DNA from: Terana coerulea
Lineage: Eukaryota; Basidiomycota; Agaricomycetes; Polyporales; Phanerochaetaceae
Direction: 5' to 3'
NCBI GenBank assembly: GCA_024811115.1
Contig: JAKOGH010000851.1
Location: 186,001-250,000, forward strand
DNA length: 64,000 nucleotides
Position 1 is the stretch's first letter, and every line of letters starts with the position of its first letter. The notes beneath the pieces were generated by a model, which saw only the letters and a list, made by a program, of their open reading frames with translations, did no database searches and was not told where the DNA came from. The translations under genes and the position numbers were made by a program. Shown here one piece after another: positions 11,608 through 23,101 of the stretch.

Positions 11608-12545
11608 TGCCCGAGGACTGGCAGAATACGGAGCACAGCTCCCATGAAGTCCGAGTCTCCGCGACGTTCTCCCCGATGGCTGCCTCGCCGACCACGCCAT
11701 CGATGTTGTGCTGCGCTCGTCGGACGGCACATCGTTCTATGTGAGCTCGCTCGTGCTGTTCGACGCCTCCTCGAACTACTTTGGCGGCATCCCACTGTCC
11801 ATCGGGCGCATCCAGCACGAAACGCTGCCCGTCGCCCTGCTCCCGGATCCCGACTACGTCCTCGACGTGATCTTGCACTCCATCTACGGGCTGTTCTATG
11901 TTGCCGCGACGCCGTCCTTTGAAGTGCTGACCGAGGTAGTCGCTGCACTCCCGAAATATGGTGTGTCCGTGCAGACATGTCTTGCTGCTGGTACCCCGCT
12001 GTACCGGCTCATGATGGTCCACGCCTCGTCCTTTCCGCTGGAAATATACGTCCTGGCTGCGCGCTACGACCTCTACCCGCTGGCCTCCAACGCCTCGCCA
12101 TTTCTGCTAGCGCAGCCCTTCGAGAAGATCGCCGTCGACCGCCTGGAGGCCATGGGGGCGCTGTATGCGAAGAGGCTGCTGGGGCTGCAGTGGCAGAGGA
12201 AGGAGAGGCTGCGCGAGATCTTGCGCTCGCTGCCAAGCAGCCACCCGCGTATACTTGGGTGCAGTGTGGGTGATCAAGCGCGAATGGGCAGAGCATGGAA
12301 GTTCACGGCTGCGTACATGGTCTGGTCTGCGGGGCCTGGTAGGTCATGAACTTATAATGGTCTATCCGATTCGACTCACACCCCAGGCGCTGATAGAGCT
12401 AACCACGATCTCGTTGGAAATCACGTTCGAGGGGATGGTAGCAGACATCCGATGCAACTCATGCCGACACAGCTTTAACGAGCGGATTGCTCTTGCAGTC
12501 TCGAACTGGGCTGCCGTGGATGTAAGATCTTGGCAATATGCATGA
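11608..12545 (+). CDS. BTB/POZ domain protein, frame broken twice
   Basis: The product has the basidiomycete BTB signature DVVLRSSDGTSFYVSSLVL near the start, a core through LPDPDYVLDVILHSIYG, and a C-terminal part rich in helices ending NSCRHSFNERIAL. BTB domains mediate dimerisation and, in some proteins, Cul3 ubiquitin-ligase binding; the role here is unknown. From ATG 11608 the frame is MPEDWQNTEHSSHEV and must shift at the C4 run 11671-11674 to reach the BTB core. A second shift at the G4 run 12331-12334 is needed to join exon 2 across the intron 12339-12386 in frame. One base more in the first run and one fewer in the second restore a single protein. A decayed gene is the alternative. 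Confidence 0.62.
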
Positions 12546-15492
12546 CGTTGCCCCTAGCTAACGGCTGTTGCGCAGCGGTGCATATAGCTTGATCATATTT
12601 TACATGCGGGGTTATTCTGTGGATGCACGTCAGGTCAGCTTTCTCAAGGGTTATTCATGCATGTTGTAGGGGCTGCTTTGGGGAATTGTAATTATATATG
12701 TTTCATGATGCCGCTGATATATAACATCTCGCTAGACTACTGTGCGTGTCTTCAGTTGAGTGGCGAATTCTTCCATGGCCATCAGCCCGGGCGAGGAAAT
12801 CTCGTTTGTGGCTGCTCCCCACACGGCACGATACGGTAGCACCAACCCGTTTGAACGACTTACCGACCCACTATTCTGTCTCCTTCTACTGAACGGCATG
12901 AACTTGAAACACTCCGCGATTGCTCTTCCCGTCGGCCGTCTCCGTGGGCTTGCTCTTTCTGCGCGTTGGACGGTCGTCCGTGTAGCCGCAGTCGTGTGTA
13001 TTATGTCTTGTGATGACGACGGGAGGAACGGCTAGGGAAGACAAGCAGCAACTTGGCGAGGACAGGTCATGGTATCTCGGCAGGTATCCACCAGACTGAG
13101 GTGACCGCAACAAAACACGTAGAGGAAGATGTACTTGTGCGCTCGGGGGCCTACAGGGCGACAAAGGTGGCTTGGCATAGTCAAAAGACGGTCGGCTGGG
13201 TGTTGACGACAGAGATACCTCGGTGGCTGGGCTGGTCAACGAGCAGGGCCGGTAAAAGGGGGAAAGGCATGCAGCGCAGCGGAAGTAGGCGGAAGTTGAC
13301 TATGCTAGACGCTCAAGCACGTGCGCCGCAGAGGCTCCTGGCCGCTAAGAGATTTCAAGTTGAAGTATGACTGATAGCTTGTAGATGCTGCAGCTGTGCG
13401 CTGGGGCTGGCATAGACAAGGTAAGTCTCCGATTAGTGTCTATAATCAATCTTCCTCTAGCCTCAAACGCTCCATTTGAGCGACGTTTGGTCCGCAGAAC
13501 GCTGAGGGGTCAAGTTATCCCGCCCGGTTTACATGCCACACCCACCCACCGTTCTGCATGGTCTGCCCCGACCAGCGCAGCGTGCCAGGGCTGGGTCCGG
13601 TAGCCTGTGCTGAGCCAACGAATCTGGTCGACAGGTGTAACAGAGGAGGTAAGAATGTCCTACAAGATAATCCTGCGCCTACTCTCACCCTGCGACTCAA
13701 GCCCTTGCAATGACCCGTCCGTCACGGTGTTCTCCTAGCATTTCGTCGGAACAATCCCACACGTAGGCTGCGACAACTTCACAGGCCTGCAGCGCGCTCT
13801 CCGCCGTCGCTCGAGAAGGCTAGCCGCTGGCGGGGACGGTGCAGATATCAAGCTTGAGCGGGACACTCTTCACAACGCCCAAGAACGTCACCTGCACTCA
13901 TTGTTCTTGGTAACGAGCCGCGAACGCCACAAAGGTTACCCTTCCCAATGCGTTGCATCAATCGGGCCTAAAGGTGAGCCCACATCCGCCGATACGTAGT
14001 GTATGGCGTCACATATGATGCTGTATGAAAGATACGGACTACGCCGACCGAAGGTAACCATTTTTTCTGATACAAATACAAGCATGCTAGGCACCTATAC
14101 GAAAGTCTATAGGGTGTCGAGTCAATCTCACGTTGGAGAGTCCGTGGATAATAGATCGTTTACCGTCATTCAGAGGGCCTGATGCGGGTCGTAGTGTCCA
14201 GGGACGCTGCCTCAGCGAACGACGCATGACGGGAGCCGTGGCTGCTCCCTGACGATTTTCTTTGCCGTGCGGAAGGCTCGCTGGGATCTACGGGGTGTTC
14301 ATTATATGGTAGGAATTTGTAATGTCTCTCGGAGCTGATTGCGTTGCGGCCTGAGCAGGAACTGCAGAGGATTTGAGTCGTGGCCAGACTCGTTCGTCAC
14401 CGAAATTTCCGGGTGAATGTAAGCCCTGGTGGTTTGCGGCCGTTGCCGCCAGTGGGCGGAAGGCGCGAGGGCGACCGTCAAGAGCACCGTCAAGCCGTCG
14501 AGGACGACGCATCCCATGTCTGCACCCCAAACTTGGGATTACAGGGCTACGCCCGAGACGGCCGTCTTGCACCTCTCTGTCGACCACCAACATCTCTTCC
14601 TACCCCTTGCTTGTTTTCCTGTCTTCCGAACTGACAATATCAACATTTCCTGACCTCGGAAGGGCTATCACTCAACTGCCAGCTGGTACCTCAAGGCCTG
14701 GACCAAAAACCTTCCATCTGTCTGTGGTGATCGTAAACAAGCCCTATAGGACCATTACATAGCCACTTGGGCGAGGTGCGCAACCGCTTCCGAGTGCGTG
14801 GACGATCTTGGAGGTCGTGGGGGCAAGGTTTTGGAGATATCCGGCTCATGAGGCGCCAGACAGAAAGACAGATCTCTATTAGGAGGGTCGCTTGTGGTTG
14901 ACCAAGAAATCGTTGCTTGTCAGGGTGAGAGGAGGATTGGAGGCAGTGAGGCCAGCGAGGTGTTCAAGTCAAGGTGAAGTGATCCATGCTCAATGTAGTC
15001 GACGCCTTCTGCCTTCTCGTTTGGCCCTCCTCTTACATCTTCACTCATCCATGTCGCCTATGCTGTGCAGCCGGGGTATCTACTCCCAGAATTATCCTCT
15101 TACAGTCAGCCTAGGCGTTCTCCAGTTCATCCGGGCATAATCACTAAACTCTCTTGTGTTGCTCCTAGCTCTCTTCTGGTCTCCGACACGGAAACTTCGC
15201 ACCACACTTCATCCACGAATCTCGACCACCAGTCATAGACATCGGCGATCATGCATGTATGCGCCGCATGTCTTACCTCCCGAGTCCTGCGAAATGAAGA
15301 TGAAGATTCTCGGGTTGCAGGTTCTGAATACTCTTCAACCTACCGGAGTTCAGCCCACGACCTTCCTCGCTCTTCTCCTGCAAGACACTAAAACCTAGTT
15401 CGAAATGTTCAAAGGCCCTGTGTACGAGCCGGCTGGATGGAGCAAGCCCGCGGCTTCAACCCGATCCTTTTCGCCTCACGCTATCCCACCGG
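12546..15492. other. Gene-poor interval of about 2.9 kb
   Basis: The longest gap in the window. I find no domain, transposase, reverse transcriptase or RNA gene. Frames such as the complement 12886-13239 and both strands at 14288-14762 are open by composition but match nothing I know and lack a plausible exon structure. The sequence is GC-balanced and not obviously repetitive at this scale. Old, decayed coding or transposon sequence cannot be excluded. Confidence 0.5.
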
Positions 15493-16438
15493 CATGTCCG
15501 CCAATGATTTGCCTCTGGAACTTGTCATAAGGGTCGTCTACATCACCCAGGAAGAGGATGTCGCTACCCTGAGGTCGTGCGCTCTGGCCAATTGCTTCTG
15601 TAGCACCGCTAGCCTTCCCCATATACTCAGGGTTATCACAGTGACCACCGACGACCGGCTAACCGACCTCGAAAATCTTATCGAGAGCAATTCTGCCATA
15701 TACTCGTTTATTCATTGCACCATCACCCAACCATATATTCCTCTAGAAGTCTCTACGCTCTCTCTTAGGCTGTCGCGAGTCCCCGGCACACTCGCCCCCG
15801 AGCTGCGTTCCCTGCAGATTATCCATATGAACAGCATGCGCGATCGCGGCGAGCACATCGACCGTCCCTTTGTCGAGGCCTTCTCCGAATTCACCTTGGT
15901 CACCGCACTTTCTGCCGCTATCTGCGCTCTTCCTCCTTCCCGCATATTCGGCCTCGCCGCCGCACTGCCCAACCTCGATGACCTTACCATTGGTTCTCAG
16001 CAGCTGCTTATTTTCTACCGCGACCAGTTCATCCCTGAATTTTATCCGCTGTATCTTACCAGACTTCGCATTGATTTAGGTCCCCGAGGTTCGGACTCAT
16101 GCCTCTTCGTAGTGGCTACGTGCCAGTGTTGGCCAGTTAGTGACCAGGTCATTCAGTTATCCGGCAACTGTCGTGAACTTAGTAACATCACGGATACCTT
16201 AGCATCAGTTACTAACTGGCGGTTCCCTACATCTCCAGCCAATGACATGCCAGCATCAACAACTCGTCCAAAAATGAAAATTCAGAACTTTCCTGTCACG
16301 TGCTGGGCTGGCAGTCATTGATCCCGACCCATATCGTTACAGTTACTCGCCGGTTACGGCAGTTACGGCGGTGACTATGATAACTAGTACGTGACTAGTC
16401 AATTACTGAGCCAACGCTGCATACTACGTGCCGTCTCT
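15493..16438 (+). CDS. F-box-like paralogue, 3' end lost beside a MITE
   Basis: Starts at MSANDLPLELV; an in-frame ATG at 15437 would add 18 residues. It follows the gene at 665 segment by segment: LPLELV, LRSCALAN, DDRLTDLENLIESN, then LRIDLG at the place where the first copy has IAIDIG. The two are clearly paralogues about 15 kb apart in the same orientation. Similarity stops close to 16116, where a 300 bp hAT-like element begins, and reading continues through the element to a stop at 16321. Removing the element would leave only about five more codons before a stop at 16439. The paralogue therefore lost its C-terminal half, whether or not the insertion was the first cause. Probably non-functional. 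Confidence 0.6.
16116..16431. mobile_element. hAT-like miniature transposable element (MITE) with 8 bp target duplication
   Basis: The 300 bp at 16124-16423 are flanked by identical CTACGTGC octamers (16116-16123 and 16424-16431), the duplication length of hAT transposons. The left end reads CAGTGTTGGCCAGTTAG. The complement of the right end reads CAGCGTTGGCTCAGTAA after four extra bases. The two ends stay alignable for about 35 bases as imperfect terminal inverted repeats, and the CAGNG start is typical of hAT. The interior has no transposase and several GTTAC repeats. The four extra bases outside the right repeat are odd and leave some doubt. No second copy was seen in this window. Confidence 0.62.
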
Positions 16439-16878
16439 CTGCTACCTAGATGTGTCATATTACCAACGGAGAGGATGCAACCTGAAGAATGGCGCGGCAG
16501 TGCGGGGAATATTGCAGCCTCAACTCTCGCAAAAGAACTATTGTGCATAAATAACGGAGGAAATAAAGGTTGTCCATATTTGCTGTATACTAAGCCAACG
16601 CAATCAATGTTGATCGACACCGGCCTGTTCTAAGTTACTTTGGCTTGCCATGGCGGCCCGTCGGGTTAGGGTCGTACTCTCCCACGCCACAAAGTCGGGG
16701 CGGCTAGGCGAGCACTACAAATAAATATTGGCCGCCACCGTGTTGCACATGTATGTAGGCTTGCTGGTAGCAATCAAGTTCGAATGCATATAGTACTGGA
16801 AGTCATTGGAATAGCTCATATCATTGTAAATGTTGGGTACAATCAAGAGATTCGATATATCTTTCAACATCAGTCCAC
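16439..16878. other. Intergenic, MITE to F-box gene
   Basis: About 440 bases between a truncated gene and the 3' end of the convergent F-box gene. A ctacaaataaatat stretch near 16714 could act as a polyadenylation or TATA-like element. Nothing else is supported. Confidence 0.4.
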
Positions 16879-18615
16879 TCAAGGCTGGTCGTCCAACTCC
16901 TGTTCCTCTAGCGTGAGCATATAGCCCGTCATGACACTCACCTTCATAATGTGGAACAGGCCTATATGTCGGGTGTTTAGCTGCGCATGAAAGCCTGCAT
17001 ATACCCGTTGGATGGGCACACCCAACTGCTGGCGCGCCCTGCAGAAGCCGAGCATGTCCTCAGTTGGCTGCTCGTCATAGTAGATCCCGGCGAGTTTGGG
17101 GCAGAGAACGGGGCGAGGACCTTCGTTCGTCGCGTCTGGGTCCGGCGGGTGGCTCTCGCGCGGGTCGAGCATGAACCACTGCAGCACCTCCGGGGCCATC
17201 TCGGAGAACTTGACGACGGAGAGCAGGGGCATCGACTCGAGCCAGCGGGAGAACTGGTGTGCGACGGCCTCGTTGTTGTCCAGTGCGACCCGGTAGAGGG
17301 AGAGGATCTGCATCTTCGGGAAGCGGCCGGTCATGGTCTCCAGCAGCGGGCTGTAGTCCTCGGCGTTCATGTTGACGAGCGTAAGGTTGTCGAGGTTGGG
17401 CGCGTGGAAGTGCTGGAGGGCGTAGTCGAGGTACTCCCGGTTGCGATCGCTGTCCATGAGGTCCAGGTTGCGGTCGCCGAAGAGCACGTCGCGCAGACGA
17501 TGGAGGGTCGGAGGATTGTCGATGCGCAGGGCGCGGGCTCTGGCCTCAGGCAGTTCCGGAGGAGGGAGGTTCTCGGGCAGCTGGGGGCCTGCGCCGTCCA
17601 TGCAGAGACGCCTCAGCAGTGGAGCGGTGGAGATGATGTGGCGGAATAGCGCGCTGCTCGGGCACAGCCCCAGTGGAATCCGGCGAAGGTCGAACGTGGT
17701 CAGGTTGTGGGTGGGCAAAGTCCTAAGGTCTATGATGATTCCGTTCCCGGTGAACCAGTTTAACTTTGGGGCGTTCGCGAGCATGGGCAGGGGGTGAATG
17801 ATATCCGTCTCGGGAAACCCAATGTCCAGCCACTCCTCGTCAATGGGTACGAGCGTGGGCCGGTGCATCTCGAAACGCTCGAGAATCTGTGGAGGTCCGG
17901 CGGCAGTGAAGGCTTTGAGGATCGCCATGGAAGCAGCCCAAGTGTCCAGTACGAAGATGGCCATCCTCATCTGGTGGTACTTCGTCATTAAGCGCTGGAG
18001 CAGCCACTCCATCTGCTGCCCTGAGATTTTGACCGCAGAGTCCTCGCCAGTATGCGGATTGACAACTTGTTTATCGCCGATACGAACGTCAATGTCCGCG
18101 GTACGCGCCCGGTCGAAGAACTCCAACGAGCGCGTCCAGGGGAATCCGTCGTTGAAGCTCAGCGTGCACCAGAGAATCGGGTCCGAGATGGCGGCGTGGC
18201 GCCAATAGCGGCACACCCGGGTGATGCGCAGACGAACCGTGTTAACTGCAGGGATGTTCTTGGGACCGCAAACGACGTAGCGGAGGATATGTTGGAAAAT
18301 CTCTGGAGGGAGGTCGTTTATATTGAAGGTCCGCCAGACAAGGACCTTCCGTCGGAACATTGCGCCCTGCACCTCGACGTTGAGGGTCGAGCTTACGCGT
18401 GGACCAACCTCCTCTCTGAGGCTATTCATGTTGTCGATGTGTCTCTTCGTGAGCGTGAGCCGTGCTGTGTCCATTTCCCTGGCACCAGCCCATGAGGCAG
18501 CATCGGGCTCCTTGAACCAAGCGAGATACTGCTTGAGCACGTTCTCATCGTCCCAAGAGCCCTCCGGGGTTGAAAGTTGCCTGGGGCAGCCATCTGGTCC
18601 GAAGCGATTAGCCAT
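16879..18615 (-). CDS. F-box domain protein, single exon
   Basis: A 578-residue protein without introns. The F-box lies at about residues 95-145: NINDLPPEIFQHILRYVV, then VRLRITRVCRYWRHAAISDPILW. This is the LPxEI...VCRxWR...PxLW form common in basidiomycetes. Downstream come irregular leucine-rich stretches (LTTFDLRRIPLGL, LDNLTLVNM, MQILSLYRV) that presumably form a substrate-binding solenoid. Expected role: adaptor between Skp1 of an SCF ubiquitin ligase and an unknown target. The ATG at 18613-18615 is the first in frame and the family usually starts about 100 residues before the box. The frame is unbroken, unlike several neighbours. Confidence 0.88.
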   Translation of the reverse strand: MANRFGPDGCPRQLSTPEGSWDDENVLKQYLAWFKEPDAASWAGAREMDTARLTLTKRHIDNMNSLREEVGPRVSSTLNVEVQGAMFRRKVLVWRTFNINDLPPEIFQHILRYVVCGPKNIPAVNTVRLRITRVCRYWRHAAISDPILWCTLSFNDGFPWTRSLEFFDRARTADIDVRIGDKQVVNPHTGEDSAVKISGQQMEWLLQRLMTKYHQMRMAIFVLDTWAASMAILKAFTAAGPPQILERFEMHRPTLVPIDEEWLDIGFPETDIIHPLPMLANAPKLNWFTGNGIIIDLRTLPTHNLTTFDLRRIPLGLCPSSALFRHIISTAPLLRRLCMDGAGPQLPENLPPPELPEARARALRIDNPPTLHRLRDVLFGDRNLDLMDSDRNREYLDYALQHFHAPNLDNLTLVNMNAEDYSPLLETMTGRFPKMQILSLYRVALDNNEAVAHQFSRWLESMPLLSVVKFSEMAPEVLQWFMLDPRESHPPDPDATNEGPRPVLCPKLAGIYYDEQPTEDMLGFCRARQQLGVPIQRVYAGFHAQLNTRHIGLFHIMKVSVMTGYMLTLEEQELDDQP

Positions 18616-19949
18616 TGGGCGAGGAAGGTAGTGAAGGGTGACATACTCTACGGAGAATGGTGATGTCAGAGACCAAGCGCCTTCAGGGTGAGAAAGGGGG
18701 AAGAAGCAGAGCGCGGGGATTATGAGGAGTAAGGGTATTGCTGCAATCTGCGAAGGTGGACCCTCGATGAGGGCTCGAGGGTGAATACACTCAGACGACT
18801 GAGGACGAGAGCCTCGAGGCGTTTTATACCTCAGCGGAGTCGAATGTCCTTGTTCCTACACGAGGGCAAGGAGATCGATGGGCATGGAATGCCCGGCACT
18901 CTACGCAGTGGCTGCGCCAAACAACGATGTTTGGATTTGTGGGCGCGCCCGCCTCGCTCAAGCGTCGCGACGGCGCCTCCGCTTTCCCTTGTCTTCGACG
19001 TCGACGAGCATGTCAACCGCACTCCGACACGAACGTCGGGTGTTTCAGCATCGCCAGGGAGCATGCTGCTCAGGGAAAAGCAGCTGTTTCGAAGTGCTGG
19101 AGCAGTGAGGAATAGCGATATTCCTTGTTCTGCAATGACCCCCGCCGGTCCGAACAGGACATCATGTGCGGCGAAGACACAGTACCGCGGCCAGTTCACT
19201 TACCCGCATATGCATTCTATTCAATTCCATTGTGGCGATGGGGTGTAACCGTTGTGGAATCTCTCTGAAATCTCAGGAGGTCCGGATGTCCTGAGCGACA
19301 AGGGAGTGTCCAATCGGGCGTGGGGATCCGAGGGATTGTGTATCCTGTCGTGAAGTTTAGGATGCTGGCAAGACTGTACAACTCGGCTACTCACTTCTGC
19401 TTGTCGCCCTCGGGAGGATAAAGCAACCACGCTTGGGCGCCTCGTCAACAGTGCCTCTACTCCGAACCTGCCCATTTTAGGCCATGGCGCTCCCGGCGTC
19501 TGTCCCCCGCCTCGTGCTACCAGGTCAGCGTCGGCGGCACAAAGGAACTGAGTGCTCACCTGGGCCCACAAGGCATGCTGGCTCGGCCACCCGCGGAGTT
19601 AAGCCAAATACAAATCCGATGATTCAGCTGAGTCTTGGATATTGGGGGGATTGTGAACGATTTGGCGCACGCTACGCGAGAGAACTTGAAGCTTGTTCGT
19701 ACGGTGGTGAATTTATGGTATGCACTGTTGGAACTTATGTACAACCTATGTTTACGCAGCGATAGCAAGAATCAGTACATTAATACTGTAGTATAAGGTA
19801 TAAGAGGCTTAGTCTCGAGAAGATTAAACGATTTGATGCATCGGACGCCCTCTTCAAGCGTCAAGACGTCGCGACGACCTCGGCGGCACAGGCACCACGG
19901 CTACACACGAAAATCCTCGCCAGAAGGAGAAGCCGCAAGCTTTACGTGA
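18616..19949. other. Intergenic, about 1.3 kb
   Basis: No protein family, RNA gene or repeat could be supported. Frames on both strands around 18781-19248 and 19221-19571 are short and shadow each other without a domain. Promoter of the leftward F-box gene is expected near 18620-18800. Confidence 0.45.
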
Positions 19950-21070
19950 TCAATGTAAGAGGCGAACCATTATCTGTTCGCCGGTAGTGACACCTTCCAT
20001 GACCCTGGTGATCTTGACCAGCATGCGACCTCGGCATTCGGTGGGGCATTGGCATGCGCACTCGTATTGCACCCGAAAGGTGGGTCGGCCCTCAGAGAAG
20101 GATTTGGAGTACATGGGATCCTCGTCCTTCCTACATTGTGCAACCCCGTCAGTGGCTTAGATGGGAGAAGTGACCAAGCACGGATCTCACCTTACAGCCA
20201 CTCCACCGTTCTTTAGAACTTGGACAGCCCTCGCCGCTTCCACCTTCAATCTATCCATTGTCACAGTTGTCAACGCGCTCTGAACGACGGAGTACTTTCC
20301 CCGGAAGGTGATCCGCTCGTCGCCGCCCGCCTTCAGGGTACGAAGGAGATGGTCGTAGAGGTCGCCACCGGTCTGGTATTCCGCATGCTTGTCATCCATG
20401 GGGAAAGGCTCTATTGCCTTTCTTTTCCCGAGTACAGGGAACGTAGACGAAAGCTTCCCAGGGCACGCAACTGAGCCATATAGTTCTTCAAGCGCTCCTC
20501 CGTCGTCAGATGGCTCCAGTCTTCATCATCGCTCAAGCCCTCCATGCGCAATTCTTCTTCGTACTTGAATGGGGACGACGTCCGCGCTTGCAGCGCCTCT
20601 CGGAGCTTCTCGTCCCTCCTCTGCTTTGATACCCGTTTCCTCCGCTGCTGTTCCCTGCTATTTTCCCGACAGCGATCACATTGCTTGTAGCGCGTATAAA
20701 CCGAGACGGCTCTGTTGCAATCTTTCCGCGAGCAGGGCCTCGTTTGTTCTGGCTCCACGAGCTTCTTGTCGAGGTACGCGTCCAGCGACTCGCCGAAAAT
20801 CAGAGGCCGCGATGAGGATCCTGCGTCTTCTTCCCTTTTGACATGGGCACCGCCGCTCTGAGACGCAGCGTTCTCCTTGATATTGTCTTTCCCAATTTTA
20901 TGTTGCCTTGCAACCTTAGAAATAGGAGTCGGGTAGGGATTACTAGCACGAGGCTTGGTTTTGGAGAACAGTGCGACGGGACGCTTGCGGACAGGCGTAA
21001 GTGCCCTGGTCATGGCGAGGTTCAGATCCACATCGTCCCTGGAATCGAACCATGTGCTTCTGGCGGGCAT
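19950..21070 (-). CDS. Hypothetical basic protein with a Cys cluster
   Basis: Three exons on the complement, from about 21070 to 20467, 20410-20191 and 20130-19950, with introns of 56 and 60 nt that keep the frame. The likely start is MPARSTWFDSRDD; the frame is also open up to 21439. Residues about 100-150 hold CSRKDCNRAVSVY, then YKQCDRCRENSREQQRRKR. This Cys-x4-Cys/Cys-x2-Cys cluster with a very basic tail recurs in uncharacterised basidiomycete proteins and may bind zinc. A second cysteine patch, ECACQCPTEC, sits near the C-terminus. I know no function. Nuclear location is plausible from the KRRKR-like runs. Confidence 0.6.
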
Positions 21071-21439
21071 CGAGAGTTTGTAACGGACGGCAACAATTGA
21101 CGACCGCGAAGTGTGACTCTCGTGAGCACGTTGCGCAACCACGTCCGTATCGTCGTCTATATGCGCCTCTAACGCGATGTATTTAGCTGCCAGACAGATA
21201 TGAGGTATTCGTGAACGAAAACAGCATAATCCGATGGCGAAAACGCGTACCTTGGTCAGGGGCTTCCGATCTGACACGCCTTCTATCCCCGTCTTTGCGA
21301 GAAATACTAAAAGAGCGCGGGAAACTTTGACTATGCACACAAAAAACCTATACAATGCAAATGTTGGTGCAAGGTAAGCGTTGTAGGGAGTAGCGTCGTG
21401 GTGGTTGTGGACAGAGTGGAGAGAAGAGGTCGCCATCAA

Positions 21440-23101
21440 AACCGAGGTAGCTAAATGAGACCCTTTCGCGACGCGTTATGGGCGTCTAGCGCTATTTGTT
21501 TCTTTCTCCGTTACGCCCAGTGCCCACCAGCTCAACATAACTGTCTCTTTGACTCGTGCTGTTTGGCTCAAGAAACGATGATAACAATTGCCTACTGATA
21601 TCATCAAAACAATTTGGAAATGAGAAGGTAAGTCTATGTAACTATGTGACTTCAGAACATGGACTCACCGGACATGCAGACCAGGTCATGATTATTAGAC
21701 AGCTGCTAGTCTCCGCTGCTAACTATATGCGAGCAAAGTTTGAATGAGAGCTGACGCGAATCTTATATATAGCCCAGAAAGCGTGTCCGTAGCCCACAGC
21801 ATAGGCTGACGCGCTGTGTTCGCTGTCTGCCTCGGTGAAACCAGTCAAGTTGCGCCTTGGTCAGTACCGACGTTCAGCTGCTGTATGTTGTTGACTCATG
21901 ATAATGTGTCAGTAGGTGTCATATACAGGGTCGCGTAGCAAGCACCGAAGAAACAATACAATGGGCCTCACAGGGTCTTTTCTAGTTGACTCCGTCGAGC
22001 GCGCCATGCTTGCCCACCTTCAATTCGCAAGTCGCCGCTTGCCTTTGTATCCGTCTCCTGTCCGTGGCAGCTACCTACCCGTTTCATACAGTGACTGGAA
22101 CAGCGGGGTCTTTTACACGGCTGGTCCAGACAGTTCATCCAACGTATGAGTTCTCATAGCTATCGTGTCTATGTCCGCTGTCGCCGTCCGCCAGGAACGA
22201 ATGGTCGGAAGTCTTCCTGCTTCGGTAGACTGTATGTCGAGGCATGAGATCTCTCGGGCCATTTCGGCACAAAGCAAGCGAGAACAGGGTACACGACGAT
22301 CCCGGAGCGCCTGACAGATTAAGTTGCAACTTGCCTCTATTCAATCATGGTCAATCCTCTGTGTCTCAGACCGTTATCCTACTGTCTAGACTGCAATCTG
22401 TCAGGCACAGTAGGGCTTGGCTTTACTGGTTGAGTGGCCTTTTCGTCGCATACACATTTCTCCAGCCAGTTTCAGGAGTGGTTGCGATTCATCTTGAACT
22501 GTGAATACAGAATTTTGTCACTTTACTCTCACATAGTTCCATTCATGAAGATGATAACACATACCATGCGTGCATTAGCCAGGACAGCCGATCTCCGAGT
22601 CCTGGCATCTTGTGTACATGCTCCATAAGTAGAGGTGTTGAATGCTGTTGAATGTGATCGTGTGAGTTGACGCTTTGCTTGCCGTGTACTTCACACGTCA
22701 CAATCCATGTCCAAATTTTGCCCAACTTATGCTCGCATCTGTTCTTTCGCTCGCCCATCTGCCACCACACTGTTTCCTGCGATGTCCTGGAACGTTGCAG
22801 TTGAAGCTTGGGTCGTAGGACCCTTTCTCGCGCTCGATATCGTCATCGTGGCCTTGACGGATGCTGATTCGGTAGAATTCCATCATCGTACAGAGCACAT
22901 GGCCCTGCATTACGGGCAGCGGCTTGACTCCGAAACCATACTTTGCGAAGTCGATATGTGTACACTTGGATATAGACCTGCCTTCAGCTTCAACCTTCCC
23001 CTTGCACTGCGCCTCTCATTCCACCTCCCCAGCCCAAGTCGAGTCAGGTTAGCCGGACGAGCGGTGATCTCCCGCCCACTTCAAGACCAGCGAAAGGCTC
23101 G
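21440..23101. other. Intergenic, about 1.66 kb
   Basis: No supported gene. A 144-codon frame at 22707-23141 runs into the start of the transporter gene in another frame; it has no domain and is probably leader or promoter sequence. An actatgtgac/attatatatag-type AT-rich patch near 21640-21775 has promoter-like composition only. Confidence 0.45.

Noticed and set aside
12886..13239. 117-codon Pro/Ser-rich frame on the complement
   Set aside because: No family resemblance, and no splice structure or start context that would support it.
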